Shown here: positions 32,711-41,024 of the stretch, in pieces
Numbering within the stretch: the first letter of the stretch is position 1
How the letters are laid out: the number at the start of each line of letters is the position of its first letter
Assembly: GCA_035546335.1 (NCBI GenBank)
Contig: DATKDP010000083.1
Location: forward strand, 4,781 to 68,780
DNA length: 64,000 nucleotides
Direction: 5' to 3'
From: DATKDP01 sp035546335
Lineage (GTDB): Bacteria; Acidobacteriota; Thermoanaerobaculia; Gp7-AA8
Program-made: the position numbers and the translations under genes
The notes under the pieces: model-generated
What the model was told of the DNA's origin: nothing
What the model saw: the letters and a program-made list of their open reading frames with translations, nothing else
Database searches by the model: none

Positions 32711-33364
32711 ATGAAGTCGATCGTGAAACGTGCGGCAATCGGTCTCTTTGGTCTGCTCTTTGCGCTGGCGTGTCGCCAGGGAGGCGGCATGATGATGAGC
32801 AACGATCAGATGATGGAGCAGATGCGCGGAAACCCTCAGATGATGGATCAGATGATGCGCGATCCGGAGATGATGCAGCAGATGATGGAGCGCATGATGA
32901 TGAGCCCCGAGCAATGCGCGCGCATGGCGGAGACCATGTCGAGGAACCGGGAGGCATGCCGCAACATAATGAAGGCCATGGCCGACCGGATGCCGGCCGG
33001 CTCCGCCGATCAGATGATGCAGCACTGCGAGGCGATGATGACGGATGCGCCGCCCGAGTCGGCGGGAACGCCTGCCTCGCCGGCGATGTCCGCTCAGAGC
33101 GTTCAGGAATTCACTGTGAACGTGTCGGGGAGCGGCTTCTCACCGGCGTCGCTGAACGTGAAGAAAGGGCAGCCTGTCCGCATCCACTTCAAGCGCAACG
33201 ATCAGCCGACGTGCGCGGATGAAGTCGTCTTCGCAGCCTTGAATGTTCGCAGGAAGCTGCCGGCGAGCCAGATCACGACAGTCGACATCACGCCGCAGAA
33301 GGAAGGGACCCTGACGTTCGCCTGCGGCATGGACATGATGAAAGGGAAGCTGATCGTGCAGTAG
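32711..33364 (+). CDS. Met-rich lipoprotein with C-terminal cupredoxin domain
   Basis: A 217-residue protein. A signal ends at lipobox LFALAC (C21). Residues 27-110 contain about 26 methionines, mostly as MM pairs (QMMEQM, QMMDQMM, QMMERMMM), plus three Cys. From about 130 a cupredoxin-like domain (FTVNVSGSGFSPASLNVKKG, TCADEVVF, LTFACGMDMMKGKL) supplies Cys168, Cys205 and Met ligands. The layout suits Cu(I)/Ag(I) buffering in the periplasm beside CusCBA. RBS AAAGGAGA precedes ATG 32711. It ends the operon and converges on senB. Confidence 0.88.
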   Translation: MKSIVKRAAIGLFGLLFALACRQGGGMMMSNDQMMEQMRGNPQMMDQMMRDPEMMQQMMERMMMSPEQCARMAETMSRNREACRNIMKAMADRMPAGSADQMMQHCEAMMTDAPPESAGTPASPAMSAQSVQEFTVNVSGSGFSPASLNVKKGQPVRIHFKRNDQPTCADEVVFAALNVRRKLPASQITTVDITPQKEGTLTFACGMDMMKGKLIVQ

Positions 33365-33394
33365 GGAAACGCATCCCGCAAAACCGACAGCGAG

Positions 33395-34369
33395 CTAACC
33401 AACCGCCTCTCGATCCGGCAATTCCGCCAGGAGACGCCGCCACGCCTCGCGCTCAGCGTCGGGCGAGAACCGCTCCTTCAGATCGCCGACGGCGCACTGC
33501 AACTCGTTCCGGAGCTCCGCCTGCGCAACGAAGCGCGATAGCAGGGCGGCCAGCTCGCTCGTGTCACCTGGCTGGAAGAACCCACCGTAGCTCGTCCCCA
33601 GCAACGCCACCGAGCTGGAAATTCGCGAGGCGAGGACCGGGACACCGCAGACTACGGCTTCCGAGATGACATTGGCTCCTCCTTCGAGCAGCGATGAAAG
33701 CACCAGTGCATCGCTGTCGGCGATCATTTGCCGGGCGGTGGTGGGAGCTACCCCGCCGACCCAGCGATAGCGAGGTTCCAGCGCCATCCAGCGGCGAGCA
33801 GCGCGGTCAAAATCGAGGTCGAGCGCGCGCCCGGCATGGACGATCTCGACTGACAGCCCGGGCTCGGATGCCAGAGCCTCGACCAGACGGAACGGGTCCT
33901 TCTCTGCGCGCATGTGTCCAACCGAGACCATCCGTAGCGGCGCATCTCGACTCCGCCGCCTGGGGCGCGGCGTTGCCGACTGAAGAATGACTCGAGCCTT
34001 GTGGCGCGCGTGCTCGGGCAGTTCGTCCACTGCAGCCTGCTGAAGAACGACCAGCGATGTTGCCATCCGAAGGGAGTCGCGGGCGCTGGCGTCGTGCTGA
34101 ATGTCCCGATACACATCCGTTCCGGTGAGCGCGACGATGAGAGGTCTGCCGGGAAACGTCTCATGACTGCGCAGAATCGACTCGTAGGAGCGGCGGGCAT
34201 GGAGCGCGACGATCACGTCGGCCGGCTCGCGCCCCAGAACGGTGACGACCCGGACCCTGTGCCCGAGCGAGCGCAGAAGAGCCGACCAGCGGTCTGCGGT
34301 CACGCGATTTCCCATCCGCGACCGCCGTGTCGCAGGGGTGACGATCTGAATCGCCAGTTGTTTCTGCAT
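33395..34369 (-). CDS. senB: selenoneine biosynthesis selenosugar synthase SenB
   Basis: A 324-residue GT-B glycosyltransferase. SenB joins selenophosphate and UDP-GlcNAc into a selenosugar, which SenA uses. Family marks: IQIVTPATRRSRMGNRVTAD (with SGNR-like loop), LIVALTGTDVYRDI, VVLQQAAVDELPEHARHKAR, VSVGHMRAEKDPFRLVEAL, LVLSSLLEGGANVISEAVVC and a RISSSVALLGTSYGGFF nucleotide-sugar site. Start chosen at ATG 34369; 34381 is possible but too close to AAGGA. It is divergent from senA with 96 bp between. No SelD-like senC is in the window. Confidence 0.9.
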   Translation of the reverse strand: MQKQLAIQIVTPATRRSRMGNRVTADRWSALLRSLGHRVRVVTVLGREPADVIVALHARRSYESILRSHETFPGRPLIVALTGTDVYRDIQHDASARDSLRMATSLVVLQQAAVDELPEHARHKARVILQSATPRPRRRSRDAPLRMVSVGHMRAEKDPFRLVEALASEPGLSVEIVHAGRALDLDFDRAARRWMALEPRYRWVGGVAPTTARQMIADSDALVLSSLLEGGANVISEAVVCGVPVLASRISSSVALLGTSYGGFFQPGDTSELAALLSRFVAQAELRNELQCAVGDLKERFSPDAEREAWRRLLAELPDREAVG

Positions 34370-34465
34370 CGACTGCAACATTCCTTCTCTGGAATCGAGC
34401 TCAACGAAGGTGCTATGCGCCGCTCGCCAACAACGAGGACGAGTGATCAGCGCTAGAATGACACG
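34370..34465. promoter_or_regulatory. shared senB/senA divergent promoter region
   Basis: 96 bp between the two divergent starts, holding both promoters. I see TTCCTTCTCTGGAA (34382-34395), a short inverted repeat TTCC..GGAA that could be an operator, but nothing conclusive. Confidence 0.45.
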
Positions 34466-35629
34466 GTGCCGGCGCCTGTCAATGCGAACGTACTCCGGAG
34501 CAGTCTTCAGACCGCGCGGAAAAAGACCGATGCGATCTGGCTCGGCCTCAAAGAGCGTCAACTGACTCTGCCGCTCCTTCCGATCGTCAATCCCGTGCTG
34601 TGGGAAGTGGGGCACGTCGCCTGGTTTCAGGAGTACTGGGTGCTTCGTCATCAGACCAGACGCCCCCCGCAGCGGGCGAACGGTGACGCCCTCTACGATT
34701 CTTCGGCGGTCGAGCACGATCTGAGATGGAGCCTCCCGCTGCCGAACCGGCAGCAGACTCGGGATTACATGCAGAGGACACTCGATCTGGTTCTGGAAGT
34801 CACGGCGACGGCTACTGATCCTTACTTCCTCCTTTTGTCGCTGTTCCACGAGGACATGCACGCGGAAGCGATGACCTACACCCACCAGACCGTCAGCCTG
34901 CCCGTCCCGGCGGCGCCTGCGGAGAGACCGATGGCAATGGCGAGCCCGCCTGCGAGCGACATTCGCATACCCGATGGAGTGTTCACGGTAGGAAGCTCGC
35001 CCGATGATGGATTCGTCTTCGACAACGAAAAATGCGCACATCCCATGCTGATCTCCGCGTTCGACATCGCTGATGCGCCGGTGACGAACCGGGAGTTCCT
35101 GGAGTTCGTCGAAGCAGACGGATATCAGGATCGCCGCTGCTGGGCCGATGAGGCGTGGGAGTGGCGTGCGCGGGAGGGAGTGCGCCATCCGATCTACTGG
35201 CGCCGAGCTTCAGCCGGCTGGGATGTTCGTCTGTTCGATCGATGGCAACCGCTCGAGCTGGACGCGCCGCTGGTGCACGTGAATGCGTGGGAGGCGGATT
35301 CATTCTGTCGATGGGCGGGGCGGCGGCTCCCGTCGGAGTTCGAGTGGGAAGCGGCGGCGCGCTCGAGCGGGGCCGGCATGGTGTGGGGCCTGCCGAACGT
35401 GGGGCTGGTCTGGGAATGGACCGCGAGCCGTTTCCTGCCCTACCCGGGATTCAGCCCCGATCCATACACAGACTATTCGCAGCCGTGGTTCGCATCGCCG
35501 CATCGTGTTTTGCGCGGAGGTTCGTGGGCTACGCCAGCCCGGCTCATGCGTCCGAGCTTCCGCAACTTCTATCAGCCGCACCGCAGGGACATCTACGCCG
35601 GATTCCGCACCTGTTCACTGCTCCCGTGA
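34466..35629 (+). CDS. senA: selenoneine synthase SenA (EgtB-like)
   Basis: A 387-residue non-heme iron enzyme that couples a selenosugar with trimethylhistidine to form the C-Se bond of selenoneine. The N-terminal DinB-like domain has the iron ligands H50 (VGHVAWFQEYW), H128 and H132 (LFHEDMHAEAM). The C-terminal FGE-sulfatase fold shows FDIADAPVTNREFLEF, VNAWEADSFCRWAGRRLPSE, VGLVWEWTASRFLPYPGF and the family end VLRGGSW ATPARLMRPSFRNFY. EgtB is the close alternative, but the adjacent divergent senB and HEDMH motif favour SenA. GTG start at 34466. Confidence 0.88.
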   Translation: MPAPVNANVLRSSLQTARKKTDAIWLGLKERQLTLPLLPIVNPVLWEVGHVAWFQEYWVLRHQTRRPPQRANGDALYDSSAVEHDLRWSLPLPNRQQTRDYMQRTLDLVLEVTATATDPYFLLLSLFHEDMHAEAMTYTHQTVSLPVPAAPAERPMAMASPPASDIRIPDGVFTVGSSPDDGFVFDNEKCAHPMLISAFDIADAPVTNREFLEFVEADGYQDRRCWADEAWEWRAREGVRHPIYWRRASAGWDVRLFDRWQPLELDAPLVHVNAWEADSFCRWAGRRLPSEFEWEAAARSSGAGMVWGLPNVGLVWEWTASRFLPYPGFSPDPYTDYSQPWFASPHRVLRGGSWATPARLMRPSFRNFYQPHRRDIYAGFRTCSLLP

Positions 35630-35635
35630 TCGACG

Positions 35636-35710
35636 AGATCAAAAGCTCTTCTCGAACGCGTCGCACAGATGCTCACCAAACGCATCAAAACGCGACGCTC
35701 CGCTGAATGA
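35636..35710 (+). pseudogene. 3' remnant of a four-helix-bundle (S23/IVP) gene
   Basis: The frame reads SKALLERVAQMLTKRIKTRR then SAE and stop. The intact gene at 48604-48963 ends NKALLERIVQMLTKLIKSRR then PAE, so this is the last ~24 codons of a second copy. The repeat CGCGCCCGAGCCCGGCTTCT at 35846 resembles the array downstream of the intact gene. Confidence 0.75.
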
Positions 35711-35914
35711 ACACCACTTGGTTGCTGGTCGCCATGTCGGACGAAGCTGTTTGCCTTCGACAGAAGCGCAAGCCCGTTGCGGCATCTCGCGGCTCACTGC
35801 TTCGTCCCTACGTGTAGCAGGACGATGTGACGAGGGACGCCCACACGCGCCCGAGCCCGGCTTCTCTCTCCCAACTCTGAGAGGGAAATCCTCAGATGGA
35901 GCCGGGCTGGAACA

Positions 35915-36907
35915 CTAACGCGTTCCAGTCTGCCCGTCGTCGGATTGATCCGGTACGTCGCGAAACACGACCGACACTGCGGAAGTCCCGGCCTCTTCTC
36001 CGTCGACCTCGAGTCTCGGATAGATGAAGTAGTTGAGAGGTTCACTGGTGCGGGGGGTCAGCTCCAGGTCCCGCCCCCTCGTGAGCTCGATGCGGTCAGG
36101 ATCGAGATTACCGAACAAGTAGGCGCGCCGCGCCGGATCGGACGATTTGGAAGCCTCGGAAGGGTCGACCGGAATCCAGCCCCTGCCGCGCACGTAGTAC
36201 TCCGCCCAGCAGTGATAGCTGCTGGCAGTCCCTCCCTCGGGAATCGGAAAGCCCATCACGAACCGCGCGGGGATACCTCTCGCTCGGGCAAGAGACGTGA
36301 ACAACGAATGAAAATCGGTGCAGTTTCCGGTACCGATCTCACAGGCGCGCTCAGCGTCCCCAAGTCCCCAACCGGGATTTGTTTTGTCGTACTTCATCGT
36401 GAGGAGAATGTAATCGTAGATGGCCTTCGCCTGCTCCACGCGGCCGGTCTTTCCCGCCGTGATGTCGGCCGCGAGCTTCCGGATTCGAGGAGACAGACTG
36501 GCAAGGCGGTCTGCTCGGAGATTGCGCCGCAGTTCCCTGCGCGAGGGGACGGATGCTTCGAGCGTTGCCGCGGTGATCTCGCGTCGCGTCGCTCTGAACG
36601 ACAGCGCGAGCAGTTCCTGGCCGTCCGCCGGGCGATCGATTTCCGCGAAGAGATACTCGTTCCCGAATTCAGGCTCGGAATGACGCACCCAGCGGTACGG
36701 AGAGATGATCTCGACCGCTTCGATCGTCTGCGCCGCTGTCGACCGAGGCAGCGGTACCCACACCTTGATCTTCGCCGCGCCTTCCGGAATATTGGTCATG
36801 GTTGCGGTCATGGTCGCATCGACCGTTCGCGTGGCTGCTGCAAAGCCCGGGAACGCCGTCAGGCCGGCTACGAGACATGTTGCGATCAGTTTGCTCGCTC
36901 GTCGCAT
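35915..36907 (-). CDS. secreted transglutaminase-like (cysteine protease fold) protein
   Basis: A 330-residue protein with a signal peptide (LIATCLVAGLTAFPGFAAA) and a beta domain (30-125) preceding the transglutaminase core. The triad is complete: C196 in GTGNCTDFHSLF, H232 in SYHCWAEYYV and D248 in PVDPSEA. It is expected to act on periplasmic proteins or peptides, probably as a protease, because the family rarely cross-links. The start at 36907 is preferred over 36973, since the latter adds residues before the signal. Monocistronic; the downstream region contains an S23 remnant. Confidence 0.88.
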   Translation of the reverse strand: MRRASKLIATCLVAGLTAFPGFAAATRTVDATMTATMTNIPEGAAKIKVWVPLPRSTAAQTIEAVEIISPYRWVRHSEPEFGNEYLFAEIDRPADGQELLALSFRATRREITAATLEASVPSRRELRRNLRADRLASLSPRIRKLAADITAGKTGRVEQAKAIYDYILLTMKYDKTNPGWGLGDAERACEIGTGNCTDFHSLFTSLARARGIPARFVMGFPIPEGGTASSYHCWAEYYVRGRGWIPVDPSEASKSSDPARRAYLFGNLDPDRIELTRGRDLELTPRTSEPLNYFIYPRLEVDGEEAGTSAVSVVFRDVPDQSDDGQTGTR

Positions 36908-37191
36908 CTGGATGATTCCGATCAGACTGTGGGTCCCCGCATGCGCTCGATGCGCACTCCCTGCTCCGTGCACAAGCTCACTCCTGTGCGGTTCTCCTGC
37001 TCCTTCGGACCAGTCACCGTCCCCACTCTAATGTGGTGTCTCGCAAATGGCCATGCATTCTTCAGCCCGCTGAAGACCCGCTTGCGCCACACGAGGGCTC
37101 CCCAGCCGATCTGTCTGATCACAGAGGTGCTCCCGGGCTTCCACGGTAAACTTCATGCGTGGGTTCGCCACTATCATGAAAGGATGAGAAC

Positions 37192-38580
37192 ATGACCGAC
37201 AGCTCTTCCGACGCGCTCGTCTTCTTCGGGGCGACCGGGGACCTCGCCTACAAGAAGATCTTCCCTGCCCTCTACGCGATGGCGCGTCGTGGAAATCTGA
37301 ACGTTCCCATCATCGGAGTCGCGCGATCGGGGTGGACGCTCGACCAGCTTCGCGAGCGCGCCCGAGACAGTGTCGAGAAACAAGGAGGCGTCGTCGATGA
37401 GGCGGCGATCGCGATGCTCACCGAGCGCCTCCGCTTCGTCCACGGTGACTACCGCGATGAGGCGACCTATGTCTCGATCCGCAAGGCACTCGACAACGCG
37501 GCACGCCCGGCGCACTACCTCGCCATTCCCCCCAGCATGTTCGCAACCGTCGTGGAGGGACTCGAGCAGGCGGGCTGTGCGCGCGGCGCGCGCGTCATCC
37601 TCGAGAAGCCCTTCGGCCGCGACCTCCCGTCGGCGCGGGCCTTGAACGAGACGCTGCACAAGAGCTTCGATGAGACGTCGATCTTTCGCATCGACCATTA
37701 CCTCGGCAAAGAGCCGGTGCAGAACTTTCTCGTCTTTCGATTCGCCAACACGTTCCTCGAGCCGATCTGGAATCGCCACTACGTCGAGAGCGTGCAGATC
37801 ACCATGGCCGAGAGTTTCGGCGTCGAGGGACGAGGATCGTTCTACGAGGAAACAGGCGCCATCCGCGACGTGATCCAGAGCCACATGCTCGAGGTCGTGG
37901 CCCTGCTCGCCATGGAGCCGCCGGCGACCATGGTTGCGGACTCCATCCGCGACGAGAAGGTGAAGATCTTCCGGACGACGCGGCCCCTCACCCCCGAGGA
38001 TCTGGTTCGCGGGCAGTTCCGCGGTTACCGGGAAGAGGAAGGCGTCGCGCCGGACTCCGGCGTCGAGACCTTCGCCGCCGTCCGGCTCTGGATCGACTCC
38101 TGGCGCTGGGAGGGGGTGCCCTTCCTCGTTCGCGCTGGAAAGTGTCTCGCCGCGACCGCCACCGAGGTGATGGTCAAGCTCCGCCGGCCGCCGATCAGCA
38201 GGCTCTGTCCCGACGAGACGAACTACGTGCGCTTTCGGCTCGGTCCTGACGTGGCGATCGCGATCGGCGCGCGCGTCAAGGAGCCCGGCGAGCGGCTGTC
38301 CAGCACGGCCACCGAGCTGAAAGTCGTCGACGAGCCGTCAGGCGACGAGATGGACGCCTACGAGCGGCTGCTCGGCGACGCCATGACGGGTGATGCGGCT
38401 CTCTTCGCGCGACAGGACGGAGTGGAGGCGGCATGGGCGATCGTCCAGCCGATCCTCGGCAACTCGACGCCGCTGCGCGAATACGAGCCCGGCACCTGGG
38501 GCCCACCCGAATCGGAGCAGCTCGCAGCGGGCGCCGGAGGATGGCACTGCCCCGCGTGCGAGGAGAAGAGTGAAGAGTGA
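37192..38580 (+). CDS. zwf: glucose-6-phosphate 1-dehydrogenase
   Basis: A 462-residue enzyme oxidising glucose 6-phosphate to 6-phosphogluconolactone with NAD(P)+ at the entry of the oxidative pentose phosphate path. NADP motif GATGDLAYKK (13-22), EKPFGRDL, catalytic RIDHYLGKE (166-174) and IQSHMLEVVALLAMEPP. Its last codons run into a heptamer array (EEKSEE then stop inside the repeat), so the tail has been shaped by the repeat. ATG 37192. No gnd or pgl gene is nearby. Confidence 0.95.
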   Translation: MTDSSSDALVFFGATGDLAYKKIFPALYAMARRGNLNVPIIGVARSGWTLDQLRERARDSVEKQGGVVDEAAIAMLTERLRFVHGDYRDEATYVSIRKALDNAARPAHYLAIPPSMFATVVEGLEQAGCARGARVILEKPFGRDLPSARALNETLHKSFDETSIFRIDHYLGKEPVQNFLVFRFANTFLEPIWNRHYVESVQITMAESFGVEGRGSFYEETGAIRDVIQSHMLEVVALLAMEPPATMVADSIRDEKVKIFRTTRPLTPEDLVRGQFRGYREEEGVAPDSGVETFAAVRLWIDSWRWEGVPFLVRAGKCLAATATEVMVKLRRPPISRLCPDETNYVRFRLGPDVAIAIGARVKEPGERLSSTATELKVVDEPSGDEMDAYERLLGDAMTGDAALFARQDGVEAAWAIVQPILGNSTPLREYEPGTWGPPESEQLAAGAGGWHCPACEEKSEE

Positions 38581-38592
38581 AGAGTGAAGAGC
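38565..38592 (+). repeat. tandem heptamer array (GAAGAGT)4
   Basis: Four direct copies, the last ending in C; the zwf stop codon lies inside (38578-38580). It is the inverse complement of the array at 38703. Confidence 0.9.
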
Positions 38593-38607
38593 ACCCTGAA
38601 AGGGTGC
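38591..38607. terminator. hairpin GCACCCTGAAAGGGTGC after zwf
   Basis: A 7-bp stem with a 3-base loop, 10 bases past the zwf stop. The same 17-mer in inverse orientation lies at 63395-63411. It has no T-tract, so it is either a weak terminator or a repeat element. Confidence 0.5.
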
Positions 38608-38640
38608 TTGGAATCCAGCCGGTGGTGAGCGCGAAGCGCC

Positions 38641-38669
38641 AGGGACGAAGCATTTGCGCGAGGGACAGG
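38641..38669 (+). repeat. dispersed intergenic repeat, family B, copy 2
   Basis: Contains GGGACGAAGCATTTGCGCGA and then GGGACAGG; matches 2328-2356. It lies between two heptamer arrays. Confidence 0.6.
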
Positions 38670-38702
38670 CCCCGAGGGCATATTGCGCTGCGCTCCAGTC
38701 CA

Positions 38703-38744
38703 ACTCTTCACTCTTCACTCTTCACTCTTCATTCTTCATTCTTC
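38703..38744 (+). repeat. tandem heptamer array, ACTCTTC x4 then ATTCTTC x2
   Basis: Six heptamers, inverse complement of the (GAAGAGT) array 110 bp upstream. Together they make a large imperfect inverted repeat around the zwf 3' region. Confidence 0.9.
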
Positions 38745-38765
38745 ATGCGCACTCTCGCCGACGAC

Positions 38766-39689
38766 CTACTCGACCCGGAACTCCTCCACCACGCCCTGCC
38801 GGCCGTATGCTTCCGAGATCCAGACGTAGCGTCCGGGATCGAGATCGACGGTGACGTAGCTCGTGTATCCCGCGGGCACTTGCTCGGCGCCGCCTCGGAA
38901 CTCGGCGGGCGAAGGGGGATCGAGGCCGTCGACCCAATCCATCCAGGCGATGACCTTCTCGATCGGCGTGTCGTCGTCGAGGCGTGCGAGGTGAACATCG
39001 TGGCCGAGGAAACCTTCCGGCGCTTCGGTGACGGTGACCTTGACGGTATTCGTGCCCGGACCGAGCTTGCCGCTGACGCTGATGCCGCTGTTCGAAAGGG
39101 CCAGCTCGACGCCCGCTTCGGGGGGCCTTGCACCCGTGCTCGCCGCGGTGACGGTGAGGGGACGAAGCATGCCGAGCTTGTTGTGGGGCTGCCCCTCGGC
39201 GTTGACCATGTAGCACTCCATCACATAGTTGCCGGGCGCCAGGTCGACTGTGGTCACCGCGGTGCGGCCGGGTGAGACGAAACCCGGGCCACCACGGCCC
39301 ATCTCCGCCAGGTTCAGCCACTCGGGGAGAACGCCGCCCAGTTGCGCGAGCATCTCGTCGCGGCCGAGATCGCCGGACTTGTACCGCCCGAACAGATCGA
39401 TGAAGGGGTCGTAGACTTCCTTGACGAAGTCGTCGTAGGACTTGCCCTCGGGAAGTAGCCAGAGGACGAGAAAGTGCGGCTCGTTTCCCTCGTTGGTCAT
39501 GCTGAGAGTGGTCCAGCCCGACGGCAGCTCGCCCGGGGCGTGGAAGGCGTAGTCGGTCGTGCGCACCTCGACCACGAGGGGCGTGGTCGCGGCGCGCTCC
39601 GGCGCGGCAATCTCCGCCTGTTGGCAAGCGAAGGAAGCGAGGACGAGCAGGGTGATGGCGACGCGGTCAATGATGGCTCGGTAGGTCAT
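38766..39689 (-). CDS. lipoprotein with two cupredoxin-like halves
   Basis: A 307-residue protein with a signal ending at lipobox LASFAC (C22). The rest falls into two similar beta halves: the first has LPSGWTTLSMTNEGNEPHFL and then TTVDLAPGNYVMECYMVNAEG, the second has NTVKVTVTEAPEGFLGHDVH and then VTVDLDPGRYVWISEAYG. Both halves share a GHD/EPH histidine after the first strand pair and an APGNY/DPGRY turn. These look like duplicated cupredoxin-type folds, but not all copper ligands are visible. Function unknown; outer or inner membrane surface. Confidence 0.78.
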   Translation of the reverse strand: MTYRAIIDRVAITLLVLASFACQQAEIAAPERAATTPLVVEVRTTDYAFHAPGELPSGWTTLSMTNEGNEPHFLVLWLLPEGKSYDDFVKEVYDPFIDLFGRYKSGDLGRDEMLAQLGGVLPEWLNLAEMGRGGPGFVSPGRTAVTTVDLAPGNYVMECYMVNAEGQPHNKLGMLRPLTVTAASTGARPPEAGVELALSNSGISVSGKLGPGTNTVKVTVTEAPEGFLGHDVHLARLDDDTPIEKVIAWMDWVDGLDPPSPAEFRGGAEQVPAGYTSYVTVDLDPGRYVWISEAYGRQGVVEEFRVE

Positions 39690-39950
39690 CGAAGCTCCTA
39701 TCGGTCAGTGAGTCGGGCGCCAGCCGAGGCGGCCGCCAGGGTTCCTCTCGTAGGATGGAGGCACCCAGCGACTCCCCGATGACGCTCGCCTCGCCAGGCT
39801 CGATCTCAATGTGGTCACTCGGGGTCGGAAGCAGAATATCATACGGGGCCCCGCCACTCGCCGCCAACGCATCACACTCACGAAACGCGTTCGCCCATGC
39901 ACTCTCCGTAGCTTCGATGAGGAAGGTGACGGTGGCGCGTGGACATGCAC
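39667..39950 (-). other. possible coding remnant upstream of the cupredoxin-like lipoprotein
   Basis: A minus frame reads VTFLIEATESAWANAFRECD and, further on, YDILLPTPSDHIEIEPGEAS with natural-looking composition. It has no ATG or GTG at its beginning and runs 23 bases into the lipoprotein gene. It may be a gene with a TTG start or a truncated leftover. Not recognised. Confidence 0.3.
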
Positions 39951-39964
39951 GACGCTCGTGCTAC

Positions 39965-40855
39965 CTACGCCCCAGGCGTCGGAATCGATGCCGTCCGCTT
40001 CACCACGCCCCGAAACGATTGCGGCAGCGGCGAGGTGAAGACCATCCGGCGCCCGTCGTGCGGATGCTGGAATCCGAGGACCATCGCATGAAGGGCCAGC
40101 CGCCCGATCGGATCGGTCGCCGCACCGTAGGTCTGGTCCCCGGCGATCGGATGGCCCGCTTCCGACAGATGCACTCGAATCTGATTCTTCCTTCCCGTCT
40201 CGAGCCGCACCTCGAGCATCGACCAGCGGGCTCCCTCCTCGATCGTCCGGTAGTGTGTGACGGCGGGCTTACCTCCGCCTCCGCCGGGCACGCTTCGAAC
40301 CTTCAGCGAGCGATCCTCTTCGAGGTACGACCTGATCGTCCCCTCTCGCGTCTCCATCGTTCCTTCGATGATGGCGATGTAGACCCGCTCGATGTCGTGC
40401 GCCGCGAACCGATCCTTCAGCAGCTCGCGTGTCTCGAAATTCTTCGCGAACACGAGAACCCCCGAGCTGGCGCGATCGAGGCGGTGGGCTACGTGGATCC
40501 GTTCCTTCGATCCCCTCGAGCGAAGATAGTCGTTGAGGAAAGCCTGGGCGGTCTGCTCTCGTTCGCCGGGCGTCGCGACCGTGAGCAGCCCGGCGGCTTT
40601 CACGACGACGAGCAGATCTTCGTCTTCATAGAGCAGATCGAGACGCGGATCGAGATCGCGACGCGTCGGGCGCGCGCCGACATCGATGACGTCGCCGGCA
40701 AGCAGTGCTCGATTCGGCTTTTTCTCGACCTCTCCGTTGACCCGAACACGACCGCTCTCGAGCATCTTGCGGACAGTCGTGCTGGAGGATTCGGGAAAGA
40801 AGACTCGCAGAGCAGCGAGGAGGCTCGTCTCATCCTCGATCGTCGTACGCACCAT
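39965..40855 (-). CDS. RluA-family pseudouridine synthase
   Basis: A 296-residue RNA-modifying enzyme. An N-terminal S4 domain (about 15-75: STTVRKMLESGRVRVNGEVE) precedes the catalytic domain: LLYEDEDLLVVVKAAGLLT, HRLDRASSGVLVFAKN with the catalytic Asp in HRLDR, and LETGRKNQIRVHLSEAGHPI. RluA-type enzymes isomerise specific uridines in 23S rRNA (RluC, RluD) or tRNA; which target applies cannot be told here. ATG 40855. Separated from the hemerythrin gene upstream by a family D hairpin. Confidence 0.93.
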   Translation of the reverse strand: MVRTTIEDETSLLAALRVFFPESSSTTVRKMLESGRVRVNGEVEKKPNRALLAGDVIDVGARPTRRDLDPRLDLLYEDEDLLVVVKAAGLLTVATPGEREQTAQAFLNDYLRSRGSKERIHVAHRLDRASSGVLVFAKNFETRELLKDRFAAHDIERVYIAIIEGTMETREGTIRSYLEEDRSLKVRSVPGGGGGKPAVTHYRTIEEGARWSMLEVRLETGRKNQIRVHLSEAGHPIAGDQTYGAATDPIGRLALHAMVLGFQHPHDGRRMVFTSPLPQSFRGVVKRTASIPTPGA

Positions 40856-40904
40856 TCATCACCGATCGATGAGCGCGACAGTGTATCGCACCTCTTCGAG
40901 GGGG

Positions 40905-40937
40905 GAGCGGGCGTCCCGCGCCCGCTCCTGGCGCAAT
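40905..40937. repeat. family D hairpin repeat
   Basis: GAGCGGGCGTCCCGCGCCC folds with the following GCTCC into a 10-bp stem (40904-40928). The same text followed by CCTGG(C/T)GCAA occurs at 55707. It lies just after the hemerythrin gene on the minus strand and could serve as a terminator without a T-tract. Confidence 0.55.
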
Positions 40938-41024
40938 CCACGCATCAGCACAGAGAGCATCGGACTCACGCTGCGTGCCCCATGCTGCGCCAACTGCTGC
41001 GAGTCCCTCCGCCGAGTCCTCTGC

